In this document: one piece after another, positions 35,074-46,258 of the stretch
Layout: each line of letters starts with the position of its first letter
How positions within the stretch are numbered: position 1 is the stretch's first letter
Source of the DNA: Sipunculus nudus
Taxonomy: Eukaryota > Annelida > Sipuncula > Golfingiida > Sipunculidae
Reading direction: 5' to 3'
NCBI GenBank assembly: GCA_026874595.1
Contig: CM049312.1
Location: 29,379,456-29,443,455 of the forward strand
DNA: 64,000 nt
Position numbers and translations under genes: made by a program
Notes under the pieces: generated by a model
What the model saw: the letters and a program-made list of their open reading frames with translations, nothing else
Databases searched by the model: none
Told to the model about the DNA's origin: nothing

Positions 35074-35400
35074 GAAACTGAAAAATCGTGTAGCAGCACA
35101 GACAGCCAGAGACAGAAAGAAAGCACGCATGACTGAACTAGAAGAACAGCTAGCAGAGCTCGTAGCAGAAAACAGGAGGTTACAAAATGAAAACAACAAC
35201 CTAAGACAGAAGACTGGAGAATTAGCATGTGAAAATCATACACTCAAAGAGAGGCTGGGATTGCCAGCATGTGATGTCGAAGTCAAAAGTGAGCCAAGGT
35301 CCATTGAGTCTGCAGCACTCGCTGACCCTCTGCAGAAGGGCCAGGCCTTGGCGATCTGGAGACTGACAACACAGCTGACATCATTCCTGCTGACTCTGAG
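35074..35400 (+). CDS. XBP1 exon 2 (bZIP, IRE1 splice site)
   Basis: The exon begins KLKNRVAAQTARDRKKARM, a near-invariant XBP1 basic region, then a leucine zipper with heptad hydrophobics up to about residue 115 (LKERLGL). The unconventional IRE1 splice site lies at 35305-35350. Without IRE1 cleavage the frame continues through a hydrophobic stretch (LAIWRLTTQLTSFLLTL) into exon 3. After removal of 20 nt it reads EGPGLGDLETDNTADIIP and is in phase 0 at the donor GTGAGC (35401). This matches the vertebrate gene layout. Confidence 0.96.
35313..35332 (+). other. IRE1 unconventional intron of XBP1 (20 nt)
   Basis: Two 7-nt loops of the CNG|CNGN type are present: CTG|CAGC in a hairpin with stem GAGT/ACTC, and CTG|CAGA with stem CCCT/AGGG extended by CTG/CAG past one A.C mismatch. 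Cleavage after each G removes 20 nt (35313-35332). Vertebrate XBP1 loses 26 nt and fly and worm 23. All three lengths leave remainder 2 and cause the same frame shift. The ligation would be done by RtcB. The hairpins are seen; cleavage is inferred from exact motif match. Confidence 0.95.
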
Positions 35401-36178
35401 GTGAGCAAACTAAATCAACTTGGTTTTTACATCAGAACTTGGAAGAGGTGTTTGTATAGATTTCCTTCTCCCCCTCTTACTTTGAAGTGATTGTTATGCA
35501 AGGCCCAACCCACCCCCTTTTGTACATGATTGGGTACTTGCAGATTAACCCCTCTCCCTTCCTTATCTCCTTATTTCCTTGAAGAAATAGTTGTATAAGC
35601 TTCCACCTGTCATTGATAAGCATCCTTTTTTCATACTTTTGAAATGAAAGGTTAATAATAGAAGCCCCCCCCCCCCCCAACCTTCATTAATATTAGAACA
35701 AAGTTTAAGCTCGCCCTCCACTGACCACCTCTTTAAATGAATATTATAATTTGAGTAATGTACTAAATATAATTTAAATAGAAATTGAAACTTTATTTTT
35801 ACAAAATTTTCATGGCACAGTGTGTTGTTTAGTTTAATGTTAGAAAAATGTGGACATTTGCCTAACCAGTTAATTCTCTTTCAAATGTGTTCAGCGTAAA
35901 GGATACAGGTATTTCATTCTGTCCATATTGAATGGAAATGTATGTGTGAATCACAAAGTCTTTGTAGAATTGTTCCTCGAAAGCAGATGTTTTTGTACAA
36001 ATTTGCAAATGATATGATGGTAACACTTGTATTTACATATCACAAAATACTTAATGTGCAACATATCTCAAAATACTTAATGTGTAACATGTCACAAAAT
36101 ACTTAATGTGTAACATGTCACAAAATACTGAATGTGTAACATATCACAAAATACTTAATGTGATATATCTTTTTTCAG
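35401..36178 (+). other. XBP1 intron 2 (conventional)
   Basis: A 778 bp intron with GTGAGC and TTTTTTCAG ends. It holds a poly-C run near 35667 and, just before the acceptor (36041-36163), a 26-bp tandem repeat of the CACAAAATACTTAATGTGTA type with almost five copies. Confidence 0.85.
36041..36163. repeat. 26-bp tandem repeat upstream of XBP1 exon 3
   Basis: Copies start at 36041, 36067, 36093, 36119 and 36145 with few changes. The last copy ends about 15 bp before the exon 3 acceptor, so it fills the usual branch-point region. Confidence 0.9.
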
Positions 36179-36344
36179 TCTGATGCACTTCTTAAGTTCC
36201 TGCAAGAACTTTCAGAAGCTGGAACAGAAGAATGTGGCAATGGACCAGGAGAACAGCTCACAAAGTCCACCCCAGCAACAGAACCTACGGCTCTCACAGT
36301 GGTGGGGCCGACACCAGCAGAACTGGAATCCCTCAATGAACTGA
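36179..36344 (+). CDS. XBP1u C-terminus (unspliced frame), arrest-peptide-like end
   Basis: In the unspliced frame exon 3 completes a 220-aa XBP1u, stopping at TGA 36342-36344. The hydrophobic segment continues as LSLMHFLSSC, corresponding to the HR2 that brings vertebrate XBP1u mRNA to the ER membrane. The last residues, LSQWWGRHQQNWNPSMN (204-220), closely resemble the vertebrate XBP1u translational-arrest peptide, sharing the WGRHQ-x-x-W-x-P-x-MN pattern. This frame overlaps the XBP1s coding frame over its full length. The similarity is seen against remembered vertebrate sequence; pausing is inferred. Confidence 0.9.
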
Positions 36345-37054
36345 TTAAATTTGATCACATCTACTACAAAACTGACCAAGTGAAAACCGAGGTCACTGCC
36401 GATAGCTCGGAGGATTCCGATGATGTTCAGATTGTGTTTGTTACAGATAAGTCGGGAAATTTGATACAGGACACTGCTGCCAGTGCTGTCAAATCTACTG
36501 CCCAGTATACACCAGCTCGTGCTAAAAACTGCAAGAGACTCAGACCGAAAGTTTCAACTGTGAAACCAGTCGCCCCAACATGCGTGCCCCCAAAAGTGAC
36601 AATTACGAATACGCCGCAAAGTAATACTGATGCCACTCCAGATGTTAGTGGTCAACAGAACGGCCTAGTGACAGTCGGTGGTTCTGAACAAGGTCTCACC
36701 GTAGATATTGAAAATTTGCTTGATATGATCACTAATGACTCTCCAGAGCACAAGGAAATACTATCTGAGATCATGTCAGTAGTTGACAGCACTGAAACAG
36801 TGACTGAAACAGCAGAACCTCCAGCAAAGAAAACCAAATTTGAAGATAACTCTATTAGAATAGAGGAGGAACTGGGTTTACCAGAAGAAATGTTTCTCCC
36901 GTACAGTCCTTTGTCATCTACAAGTTCTGCTATTGACTCTGGCTTCGGCAGTGACATTGGTGAAGCAGCTTCACCCAAAAGTGACATTTCTACGCAACTC
37001 GGTGATAATGTATGGGAGGAATCCTTCACAGATTTGTTTCCATCATTATTGTGA
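36179..37054 (+). CDS. XBP1s exon 3 (activation domain, spliced frame)
   Basis: In the spliced frame this exon finishes a 450-aa XBP1s (vertebrate forms are about 375) with TGA at 37052-37054. It holds the conserved block ELESLNELIKFDHIYYKT, then a long acidic, Ser/Thr-rich region, and ends in VWEESFTDLFPSLL, which matches the conserved XBP1s C-terminus. It acts in the nucleus as the active unfolded-protein-response factor. The extra length sits in the middle, low-complexity part. Confidence 0.95.
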   Translation, partial: SDALLKFLQELSEAGTEECGNGPGEQLTKSTPATEPTALTVVGPTPAELESLNELIKFDHIYYKTDQVKTEVTADSSEDSDDVQIVFVTDKSGNLIQDTAASAVKSTAQYTPARAKNCKRLRPKVSTVKPVAPTCVPPKVTITNTPQSNTDATPDVSGQQNGLVTVGGSEQGLTVDIENLLDMITNDSPEHKEILSEIMSVVDSTETVTETAEPPAKKTKFEDNSIRIEEELGLPEEMFLPYSPLSSTSSAIDSGFGSDIGEAASPKSDISTQLGDNVWEESFTDLFPSLL

Positions 37055-37437
37055 AAATAGTGTGTATAGTACAAGACTACACCTCACATTTGATATTTAG
37101 ATGTTTGGTGCACATGATGTGAATATTATCTGTACGTAGGCTACCTTCCATACATTATCACACTGGGTTGTGGATTAATGTTTGGGGGGGGGGGGGATAT
37201 CATTATGGTTATTTTTGTGGTAGTAAAACTTTTTTTTTTTAAATCTTGTTTTGTGTTTTTACAAGAAAAGGTATTCTCAACTCTGACCTGAATTAAGACC
37301 TTGTTTCAACTTGGCCTAACCTTGTAAGTTGATTGCAAAAAAGATATTAGAAATAAGCATGCTGAAATGAGAAGAGACTATTCACAACAACCTTCCTTCA
37401 AATATGAAATCTTTGAAGTGTACTGTTGTGGCAAGTT

Positions 37438-37951
37438 AGCTGTCCTCCATGTTTACGACTTGGTGATAGGATTATGTGAAGCCAATAAAACTGCAGAAAT
37501 TACCATGGTCCCAAAGTGAAGGTAGAAGCTATAGAAATTTTATTTATAATGCTGGGTCAACCCATGTAACACTCCCCCCACAAACAGACCAAGCATATAT
37601 TTTTCCATCAGCTGTCCTCCATGTTTACGACTTGGTTATTGGATTATGTGAAGCCAATAAAACTGCAGTAATTACCATGGTCCCAAAGTGAAGGTAGAAG
37701 CTATAGAAATTTTATTTATAATGCTGGGTCAACCCATGTAACACTCCCCCACAAACAGACCAAGCATATATTTTTCCATCAGCTGTCCTCCATGTTTACG
37801 ACTTGGTGATAGGATTATGTGAAGCCAATAAAACTGCAGTAATTACCATGGTCCCAAAGTGAAGGTAGAAGCTATAGAAATTTTATTTATATGCTGGGTC
37901 AACCCATGTAACACTCCCCCACAAACAGACCAAGCATATATTTTTCCATCA
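37438..37951. repeat. ~171-bp tandem repeat with AATAAA signals, three copies
   Basis: Units start at 37438, 37610 and 37781 (periods 172 and 171) and are nearly identical. Each carries AATAAA inside GCCAATAAAACTGCAG (37484, 37656, 37827). The array is about 0.4-0.9 kb after the XBP1 stop and may be the 3' end of the transcript, with a choice of three polyadenylation sites. Confidence 0.9.
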
Positions 37952-39629
37952 GACTTGTTCCTCACAGGGTCTAGAATCTAGATTATGAATTTCACCAGTT
38001 CATATCATTCTCTTCACCCCCCACCCCCCCCCCCCAACACACACACACACGCACATGACAGCGGGGGCAGGATATGCTGTCATATTTTGCATTGCCAACA
38101 TTGATGTGAATGATCCATCTGTTCATTGAAACCACCCCTATCCTGACCTCCAATATGATAAGTTTCCTATTGCTGACACCTTTGTACCAGGCGAAGGAGT
38201 GGTAAATTTTGGAAGTCCAGGGATGAGCATTTGAGGGAGTGTGTGCTGTCTGTGTCTGCGTGGGTGATCTAGCCAGCTAGAAGTCATGATTATTTTGAGG
38301 TTATGCAACATATACCTAATTATAATTTAGTACTTTGTTTTAGCTTAGTTGTACTGTGGCGGATCCAGAGGGGACGCCCCCGCCCCCCCCCCCCCAAATG
38401 TTGAGCGAAAACAGCTTTTGTTTTATCTATTTCTTTTCCATTTATTGTATCCCCAGACAAAGTCGGGATACTATGGTTTCACGACAGTCCTGCGGCTGCC
38501 GCCACCGCTGCAGAAAAATCTTGTGAGCATGATAAGTCCAAAAATTTTCACTGATCTTTTTCAAACTTACATTTGTATAGATATAGGTAAGAGGACAAAG
38601 CCTATTTAAAATGGGGTCATGACCTTTGCTAAGAGAGGGACCTTGACCTTGAATAGGTCCATTTTTGCTGAAAATAACACAAATTCTTAAATATCTCAAG
38701 AAAGCTTGCATGGACTGGCCCAAAAATCAAGGTGACCAAAGATCTTGGATAGCCTTGTGATATGCCGGAAACTGGTGGCACCACCTATTACCCTTTTCTT
38801 GTTTTTACGCCTTTTAATACCCCCATAATTGCCATTTGACATTATTGTGAGCACTATAAGTCAAAACCTAATGGACAGACTTCTATCATATTATGAACAT
38901 GTAGAGAGATGGGTTATGGGATGAGGTCTATTTAAATTTGGCCCATCAATAAAACAAGACCTCTATTGATTTTTAGGTCATGAGAGCAAAGGTCAAGGTC
39001 ACAGGACACATCTTTGAAAAGATTGTGGATGCATTTTCAGCCAAACTTTTCATTTCAGACCTTTTATCTTGAACATATAATTCACCTGCCAATAAGGGAA
39101 GACCCCTATCCATTTTTAGGTCACCAGGTCAAAGGTGAAGGTCACAGGAACCATCTGTCAAAAATTCATTTCCTGATGATCACTCCAGCTTCGAATAATA
39201 TATGGGTATCAAACTTGACATATATGTCCCATGAATAAAACAAGATTCCTATTGATTTTGAGGTAATGAGGGAAAAGGTCAAGGTCACAGGACACATCTT
39301 TGAAAAGATTGTGGATGCATTTTCAGCCAAACTTTTCATTTCAGACTTTTTATCTTGAACATATGGTTCACCTGCCAATAGAGGAAGACCCCTTTCCACT
39401 TTTAGGTCACCAGGTCAAAGGTGAAGGTCACAGGAGCCATCTGTCCAAAAATTAGGTTCCGGGATGATAATTCCAGCTTGGACTGATATATGAATTTTTA
39501 GGTCACAAGGTCAAAGGTGAAGGTCACAGGAGCCACCTGTCCAAATATTTCCTGATGATAAATCCAGCTTGGACTGAAATATTGGTTTCAAACTTGACTT
39601 ATATATGTCCATTAATCTTGGAAAGTTTT
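37952..39629. other. Gene-free region with transposon-like repeats
   Basis: It contains a poly-C/(CA)n stretch near 38017-38055, a 'ggcggatccaga' end motif at 38358, and a series of 'ggtcaaggtcacaggacac' phrases (38980-39530) typical of mollusc dispersed repeats. The short ORFs are not supported as genes. Confidence 0.6.
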
Positions 39630-41242
39630 TTAGCTCAGCTTACTTTAAGTCATCTGAGCTTTAGCAATCACTCTTTGTCCGTCGTCCATCCGGCTGTCCG
39701 GTCGTCTGTCCGTTAACAGGGCACAAATCGTACCCGCTCGACCTGGAATCTTCTTACTTTACACCCAGAGAGGTCCATGAAAAATCTCCTTGGACACCTA
39801 GAATTAGGTCTCTGTTACCCATATTCTTCGATCTATGGGGCTCCGAAGTACCGCCCCCCCCCCCCTCCCCCCCCCCCCCCCCAGAATAATGAAAAATTTG
39901 ATACAAAAGCTCAAGTATCTGAAGAACTAATCGTTGATCACCATGATTCTTTGCATGGATATGTGATCATGGAGTGCTTAATCAGTTTCTGCAGACTAGT
40001 AGCGCCACCTGTATTATTTCGATTTTTTTACGATTTTTTATCTCTGTTTTTGATACCTTAAAAGATGCGGTCATCTGTTAACAGGGCACAAATTTTAACG
40101 ACTGGACCTAGAACTTCTATCTTGACAAGTGGGGAGACCCATGAAAAGTCTCCTTGGATACCTGGAATTAGGTCTCTTTTACCATATTCTTCGATCTATT
40201 GGGCTCTGAAGTACCCCCCAGAATAATGGAAAATTTGATACAAAAACTCAAGTATCTGAACAACTAATGCATTGATTACCATGATTCTTTACATGGATAT
40301 TGATCATGGAGTGTTTCATCAGTTTCTGCAGACTACTGGCGCCACCAGAATTTTTTTTATTCTTTTACGATTTTTTTACTCTATTATTGAGACCTTAAAA
40401 GATGCGGTCATCTGTTAACAGGGCACAAATTGTAACGACTGGACCTAGAATCTTCTATCTTGACATGCAGGGAGGCACATGAAAAGTCTCCTTGGAAACC
40501 TGGAATTAGGTCTCTGTTACCCTAAACCTCAGAGCTATGGGGCTTTAAAGCATCCCCTGAAATAATGGAAAATTTAATAAAAAAAGTTCAAGTATCTGAT
40601 CAACTTATGCATGAATCACCATGATTCTTTGCATGGATATTGGTCAAGGAGTGTTTCATCAGTTTCTGCAGACTTGTGGTGCCACCTGTATTTTTTTCAA
40701 TTTTTTACGATTTTTTCTCGTTAACAGGGCACAAATCGTAATGACTGGACCTAGAACATTCTATTTTGACAACTTGGGAGGTCCATGAAAAGTCTTCTTG
40801 GAAACCTGAAATTAGGTCTCTATTATCCATATTCTCCAAGCTATGGGGCTTATAAGCAACCCTCAGAATAATTGGAAATTTGGTACCAAAGCAGGGCACA
40901 AATCTTAACCATTTGACCTAGAATCTTCATACTTGACATCCTAAGAGTTTCTCAAAGTTCTCCTCAGAAACCTGAATTGAGGTCACTGTGACCTATATTA
41001 TCTGAGTTACAGGTCACGTTTGAGCACCCCAGAAATAATGCAAAATACACACAAAATGCCAGATTCCTCAGGAACAGCTGGTTGGATTGTCATCAAATTT
41101 GATGTGCTTATGGGTCTTGATGAACTTCAGCTAATATGCATGAACTATGATGCCACCTACATTATCTTAATTTGTTTGCTGTGCAAGGACATGTTGTCAA
41201 CATGCCAGTCTGCTGAGCGTCATGACCCATGGGTCACTTGTT
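39630..41242 (+). mobile_element. Pearl/Helentron-like repeat element, copy A
   Basis: It starts with the imperfect palindrome TAGCTCAGCTTACTTTAAGT-CATCTGAGCT and a CCGT-rich microsatellite (near 39678). It continues with about four units of a ~340 bp core that begin TTAACAGGGCACAAAT at 39713, 40078, 40415 and 40721, and ends CTGAGCGTCATGACCCATGG-GTCACTTGTT (the hyphen only splits it for reading). It has no coding capacity. The layout of palindrome, ACGG/CCGT microsatellite and tandem core fits bivalve pearl-type non-autonomous elements. Confidence 0.7.
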
Positions 41243-42023
41243 CATAAACAATACAGGTGGCGCCACCTTTCTTCCCGTTTTTGTAGAATATATTAATACC
41301 CTTTTCTGAGGAGTGATTTGCCCTATTGGCCTAAAAAAATGTGCATATCCATAGATCTTGGACTCCTACATTTTGTACTCAAGACTGGTTGCGCCATCTG
41401 CAATCGTTTTAGCGTGGCGTCCATCTGTACGTTTGCTTTTGGTGAAAATTGCTCATATCTCCGGATTTGTTCAAGGTATTGGTCTGACATTTGGCATGCC
41501 CATCCATCTGGGAAAGTTTTCACGTAAACCACACAGGTGGCGCCACCTACCAAACTGTTTCTGTAAAATAAATTGATGCTCTTCAAGAGAGATTCAACAT
41601 ATTGGCCTCCATATTTGGTAAAAAATATTGTTTCTCATGTTGATAGATGGAAGAAACCATAGTCCTTTGCAAAGTGTCTGTTTTATAGTGTATATGCTGA
41701 TGAAGATGGGGGGGCCTATTCTTAAGGGAGGGGGGATTAATTGTCGAGGGATACTATGGTACCTGCGGTGCCAAGAAATGTCTAGTTCGTAATTTACTTT
41801 TCATTTTTCAGATTTCTTTTTATTCATAGCAATTAAATTATTATATAATTCAGTTTATTACTTACCAATTCATAAGTTGAGGATATTTATGAACAGCCTT
41901 GTGACTTACTTTATAATATAGGTCTACAGTATATTGTGCATGTATCCCAATATTAGCGCCCCCCCCCCCCCCCGTTCTAGTATTTCTGGATCCGCCTCTG
42001 CTGTATCAAAAGGGCCTCTTGCA

Positions 42024-42128
42024 TCCTGGCCTATAGCAGGATTATCCTGGCCTATAGCAGGATTATCCTGGCCTATAGCAGGATTATCCTGGCCTATAGC
42101 AGGATTATCCTAGCCTATAGCAGGGCAT
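42024..42128. repeat. 21-bp tandem repeat, five copies
   Basis: The unit is TCCTGGCCTATAGCAGGATTA, head to tail with one TAGCC change in the last copy. The period is exactly 21 bp. Confidence 0.93.
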
Positions 42129-44088
42129 AATCCTGTCTGTTTGAACTAAAAACTACAATGGAAAGTTATAATCTAGTTGGATCGAAGTACGTCGTGCTTA
42201 GGCTCTTCTGAATGGTCAAGAAAGTTGAACAGATATTTACAAATCGACCTCAAAGAAAATCAATGTACCTCGTTTACTGAATATGTGCTTCCAAGCATGC
42301 AATATTTAAGCAAGCTTATTACTAGCTTATAACAAATGTCACCTATAGATTTTATATTTGAGTATAATCAGTTAAGTAATAATTGTACGACAGCTCCCGA
42401 TTTTTTTATCATCAATACATAGATTACCTTTATTTTTGGTGCAATCTTGAAAAGCTGCCCAGGTTGATTATGAACCGACAACTGATATTCTGATGATAAA
42501 ACATTGATAATAAGTACATCTATTAGAACTACATCTCGGCCATCGTGGAAATTCGACCAAACAGTTATTTAAATAAAAATATGAGACTTACAAATGTTGA
42601 ATTTAACTTTAATCAGTCCCATGTAAAATTCATGCTTAAGCTCCAAATTTCCAATAAATAATTCATTGAATGCCTCGAGATTCGGCATGCTTATTCGACA
42701 AGGAAGGCTTTATCTTTGGTGTCAGTGGCCCCACGTATGATTTTAATGCAAGGTGAAGCCTGAGAGTTGAAAAATATGTGACAGTTTTAATTTTAGCTCT
42801 GCACATATTATATATATTTCACTTTGGCATTGATATGAGAGAACTTGTAGTTCCATTATGGGGGCATAAACTGTTTTGTTTTAGCAAAATCTGGTGAACT
42901 AACCAATGCTTTGATAATGGACTAACAAATTTGAAATTTCACTGTAATCGGTCAATTTTGAGTGCAACTAATACAGATCCTCAAGGATTATTGCATGGTA
43001 TTAAATATTAATTTGCTATATGTTCAGCTGTGTTATTTCGGTAGATTATCCTAGACAATAGACTGGAAGCGCCATCTACAGTTTCTATATATATATACGC
43101 AAGCGTATAGGCCAAATGGCTATCTCTGAGACTGATATATATTTAGCAGCCATGTCAAGTTTATCACCAGAGAAACAGAAACGGTACATGTATTTTGCCT
43201 TTCACCATCCAATTGCAAAAAAAAAAATGCTGCGTTAACGAGATCTATATTCCTGTAATCCTGCCAAGGGCTGGGCGAAACACTTTTTTAAAATATGATT
43301 ACCGGTAATAAAATCTCAGTACGTTTGGTCTATATTGAGTAAAATTCATACAGAAGCACAATTTTCTCAATAATTCTCTCATGGATTGCTTTGAAATTAG
43401 CTGTATATGTAGAGCCTATAGGTTAATCCGTTTGATTTATCCAGCTGAATGGTTAAAAAGGACACAGATAAAAATTACAAAAAAAGTTCTTATATAAACG
43501 TGTAACAAACAGTTTTGAATGTTAGGCCATTATGTCATGCTAGTCAACTGAGCGTCATGATCCATGGGTCACTTGTTAAATTAACCAGTTTAATGTGTTT
43601 TGTAAATTTGACCCTTTTTCTTATATATCAAGATAAAACACGCAAGTAATGTAGACAATTAAAGTGCCAGGGTATTTCTGTTAATTTCGCGAAGGTATTA
43701 TTCGATCACGGCAATTCCAATGCTCGTCTTGAACATCAGAATTTTGCCACTCAGAAATTTCAAATAAAGCCGTTACACTTTTTAAAATAATACTATTGAA
43801 TAATATTTTCATCAAAAATTCTAAGAGAACGCGTTTTTTTCTAAAGTAAAACTAAGTGTTTTAATATGCATTTATTTATTAAGGTTCCGCCTATTTAAAT
43901 TAAAAATAGTCCCATTCCTTACATATACCTCATTCTTGTGATTTTGTAAGAGGTGAACATTTCTTCATTTATCCTTTCCTTTGGATATTTTGTTATTCTT
44001 CGACTGGATAATAGGGGCCTATAAAAAAGATGACGGCAGTTTAAAAATGTATAAATATTGTTAGACCGAGGCCCGTCAATTCGACTAG

Positions 44089-44089
44089 A

Positions 44090-44162
<73 letters not shown>

Positions 44163-44168
44163 TATATA
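44089..44168. repeat. (AT)n microsatellite
   Basis: A TA dinucleotide tract with one ACATA interruption near its end. Confidence 0.95.
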
Positions 44169-44480
44169 AAGATAAATAGGCCTAGACAGATAGATATAGA
44201 TTTAAAAAAGCTGAATAACTCAGTTTCCTTCGTGAATAGCGTATAGCATAATACAACTTTGTAGGCCTATTTGAGTATCAGTAACACAGCTACACATAGT
44301 AGACAGCAAAAGCAAACTGGTAAAATACAAAATAACCGTTTGTTAGTGCCTTAAATGATGTTCCTCAAGCAGATTCATACAACTATAAAATTCCGAACAT
44401 GCAATTTTTTCACCAGTGGTAGCCGACTTTTTGGGCCAGGAAAGACAGCCAGCCCCATCTGCAGGTCATGCGGTGAATCA

Positions 44481-44494
44481 CCATTAGAGGGCGC
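44481..44494 (+). promoter_or_regulatory. CTCF-like motif at the ERAL1 start
   Basis: CCATTAGAGGGCGC matches the CTCF core pattern and lies 31 bp before the ERAL1 start codon. The motif is seen; binding is inferred. Confidence 0.3.
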
Positions 44495-44524
44495 AAGAAT
44501 CCGTTTGACATAAATGATGTAAAC

Positions 44525-44612
44525 ATGTTGAACTTCAGGAGTCAATTTAGCTTAATCCAGTCACTGTGTCCCTTGGCCAAGTTGCGACAGACTTGTTTTC
44601 GATATTTCAAAG
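44525..44612 (+). CDS. ERAL1 exon 1 (presumed mitochondrial targeting peptide)
   Basis: From ATG 44525 this exon encodes 29 residues and one base of a split codon. The peptide begins MLNFRSQFSLIQSL and continues with K19, R21, R26 and K29; it has basic and hydrophobic residues and no acidic ones, as expected for a mitochondrial presequence. The donor is AAAG|GTGACT at 44613, phase 1, exactly what exon 2 needs. No homology supports this short exon on its own. The call rests on phase, presequence character and position. Confidence 0.65.
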
Positions 44613-45796
44613 GTGACTGTTATCTAATGTTTTCTATTCACATCGATTTTATTCTCCCAGTATCATTCCAAGGTAAATATCTCAATTATCGCCCATAGCG
44701 TCACATGTCCTTGTCAATTCGGACTAACGGGTGTCGGATGCCGAGCGTGTTGTCGATCTCGGATGCAACCCCCAGTTAAGGAAAAAAACAAGAAATATAT
44801 CTGTACTTTCTGTGTTAATTACTAATTAGTGTACAAAAACGTGTTACGAGTGTATTGATCTTACTATTAATATTTATTATGTGAGCTACCCACCAATATT
44901 ATAAAAACAATAAATTACAATTAATAATTAATACAATATAGTAGTATAAGGTACTGTTGGCTTATTACAAATATACTTTTAAATCAAAGTTATAAGTAAA
45001 TATTTTTATTTGACAAATATACCAGAAAACTTGTATTTTAGATAACTTTTGCAATAATTGTTACTTTTATAATTTACTTGCCTAGCTATAACTTATTATG
45101 CAATTAAATTTGATAAAATAGCTTTTTTTAACATGATTATTTCATGATCATATACACAGGTGTGCTTAACTTAAAGATTCCATTTTAACGTTTATTTGTT
45201 TTTTGAAAAATTATATTAACAGAAAAAATGACAGAATGACATGATATTACAAACTTGGAGCCTTGCATTGACTAGCCACCTGCAGCGACGAAACATCACA
45301 ACTCACAATACCTATGATGGGTTAACTGTTTCTGTCAATTATAGCCCAATTTCACTGGCCTTAGTATAATTGGGGACTGCCATATGAGTCATGTCTACTG
45401 TACAATTAATAGAATTCTTTAAATACTGAAACTGTTTCTGAACTGGCTTTATGATTGTATTGGAGACCATGTAATTACCTTCCAAGAATGAGACTGAGGT
45501 CAGACGAACTGCATTCAGGACCTCCAACACTGCAAATTGATGACCTGATTAGAAAACTCACATATGATGAATGACTCTATATAGGGACCTGAGTGGCATT
45601 CCATTATTTGCTCCCACTTATCTATATTATTTATAAGTTATCTAATTGGAACCAAAGTAATACGTACTTATGAGCAAAACACAAAATATTAATTGATTCA
45701 TAATTCCATGAATTAATAACCATGCTGCATCAACAAAAACATGTTGGATGTCTTGCTGACCCCATAATATTTTGTTCTATATATTTTACATTTCAG

Positions 45797-45871
45797 ATGC
45801 TGTCAGACTTTTGAGTACAGAGGCAAAAACAGAGCAGGAAAATCTCAGTTTACATATGGACATTGTGCCAG
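45797..45871 (+). CDS. ERAL1 exon 2
   Basis: A 75-bp exon between TTTCAG (45791-45796) and CAG|GTAGTC. Joined to exon 1 it reads DAVRLLSTEAKTEQENLSL then HMDIVP, and its phase 1 exit joins exon 3 as GQKRRAKKK. It is the variable region ahead of the GTPase domain, so only phase and context support it. Confidence 0.65.
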
Positions 45872-46258
45872 GTAGTCATGAATTGGTTATGAATTTGGGT
45901 ATTAAAATACATGCATCAGCACACTCAGTAAAGAAAAATAGAGCTGATGTTCTTGGATGTTTTGGGGTTTAATGGATCAGAGATGAAAATCTTATTTGAC
46001 TTTTGCTATTGCAATAAGTAATTGTTCCAGAATTTCTCTCACTCTCTCTCTCTCTCTCTCTCTCCTTCTCTCTTTCATATACAAGCACACATGCTAATTC
46101 ATAATTCATTTAAGTCATCATTTAGGAATTACCTCCATGAACAGAGTGCACTGTATATGTATAATTAATTTTGGCTTGTCACATTCATTCTACCCAAATT
46201 AATAAAAACCCTCTATCCTCAAATATAGTCCTACACTTTTGTCTTCCATATGCATTAG

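Larger units (their letters stand above)
41243..44480. other. Gene-free region with repeat fragments
   Basis: Here are 'ggtggcgccacct' palindromes (41252, 41535), a poly-C run at 41959, a 21-bp tandem repeat (42024-42128), an end-only fragment of the pearl-like element (about 43540-43580) and a (TA)n tract (44089-44155). No gene is supported. Confidence 0.6.

Noticed and set aside
36427-37074. Minus-strand ORFs across XBP1 exon 3
   Set aside because: The + strand frame is the conserved XBP1s coding sequence; the antisense frames have no support.
44740-44780. Short ATG frame considered as ERAL1 exon 1
   Set aside because: It stops after 13 codons and has no donor; the frame at 44525 has a donor in the right phase.
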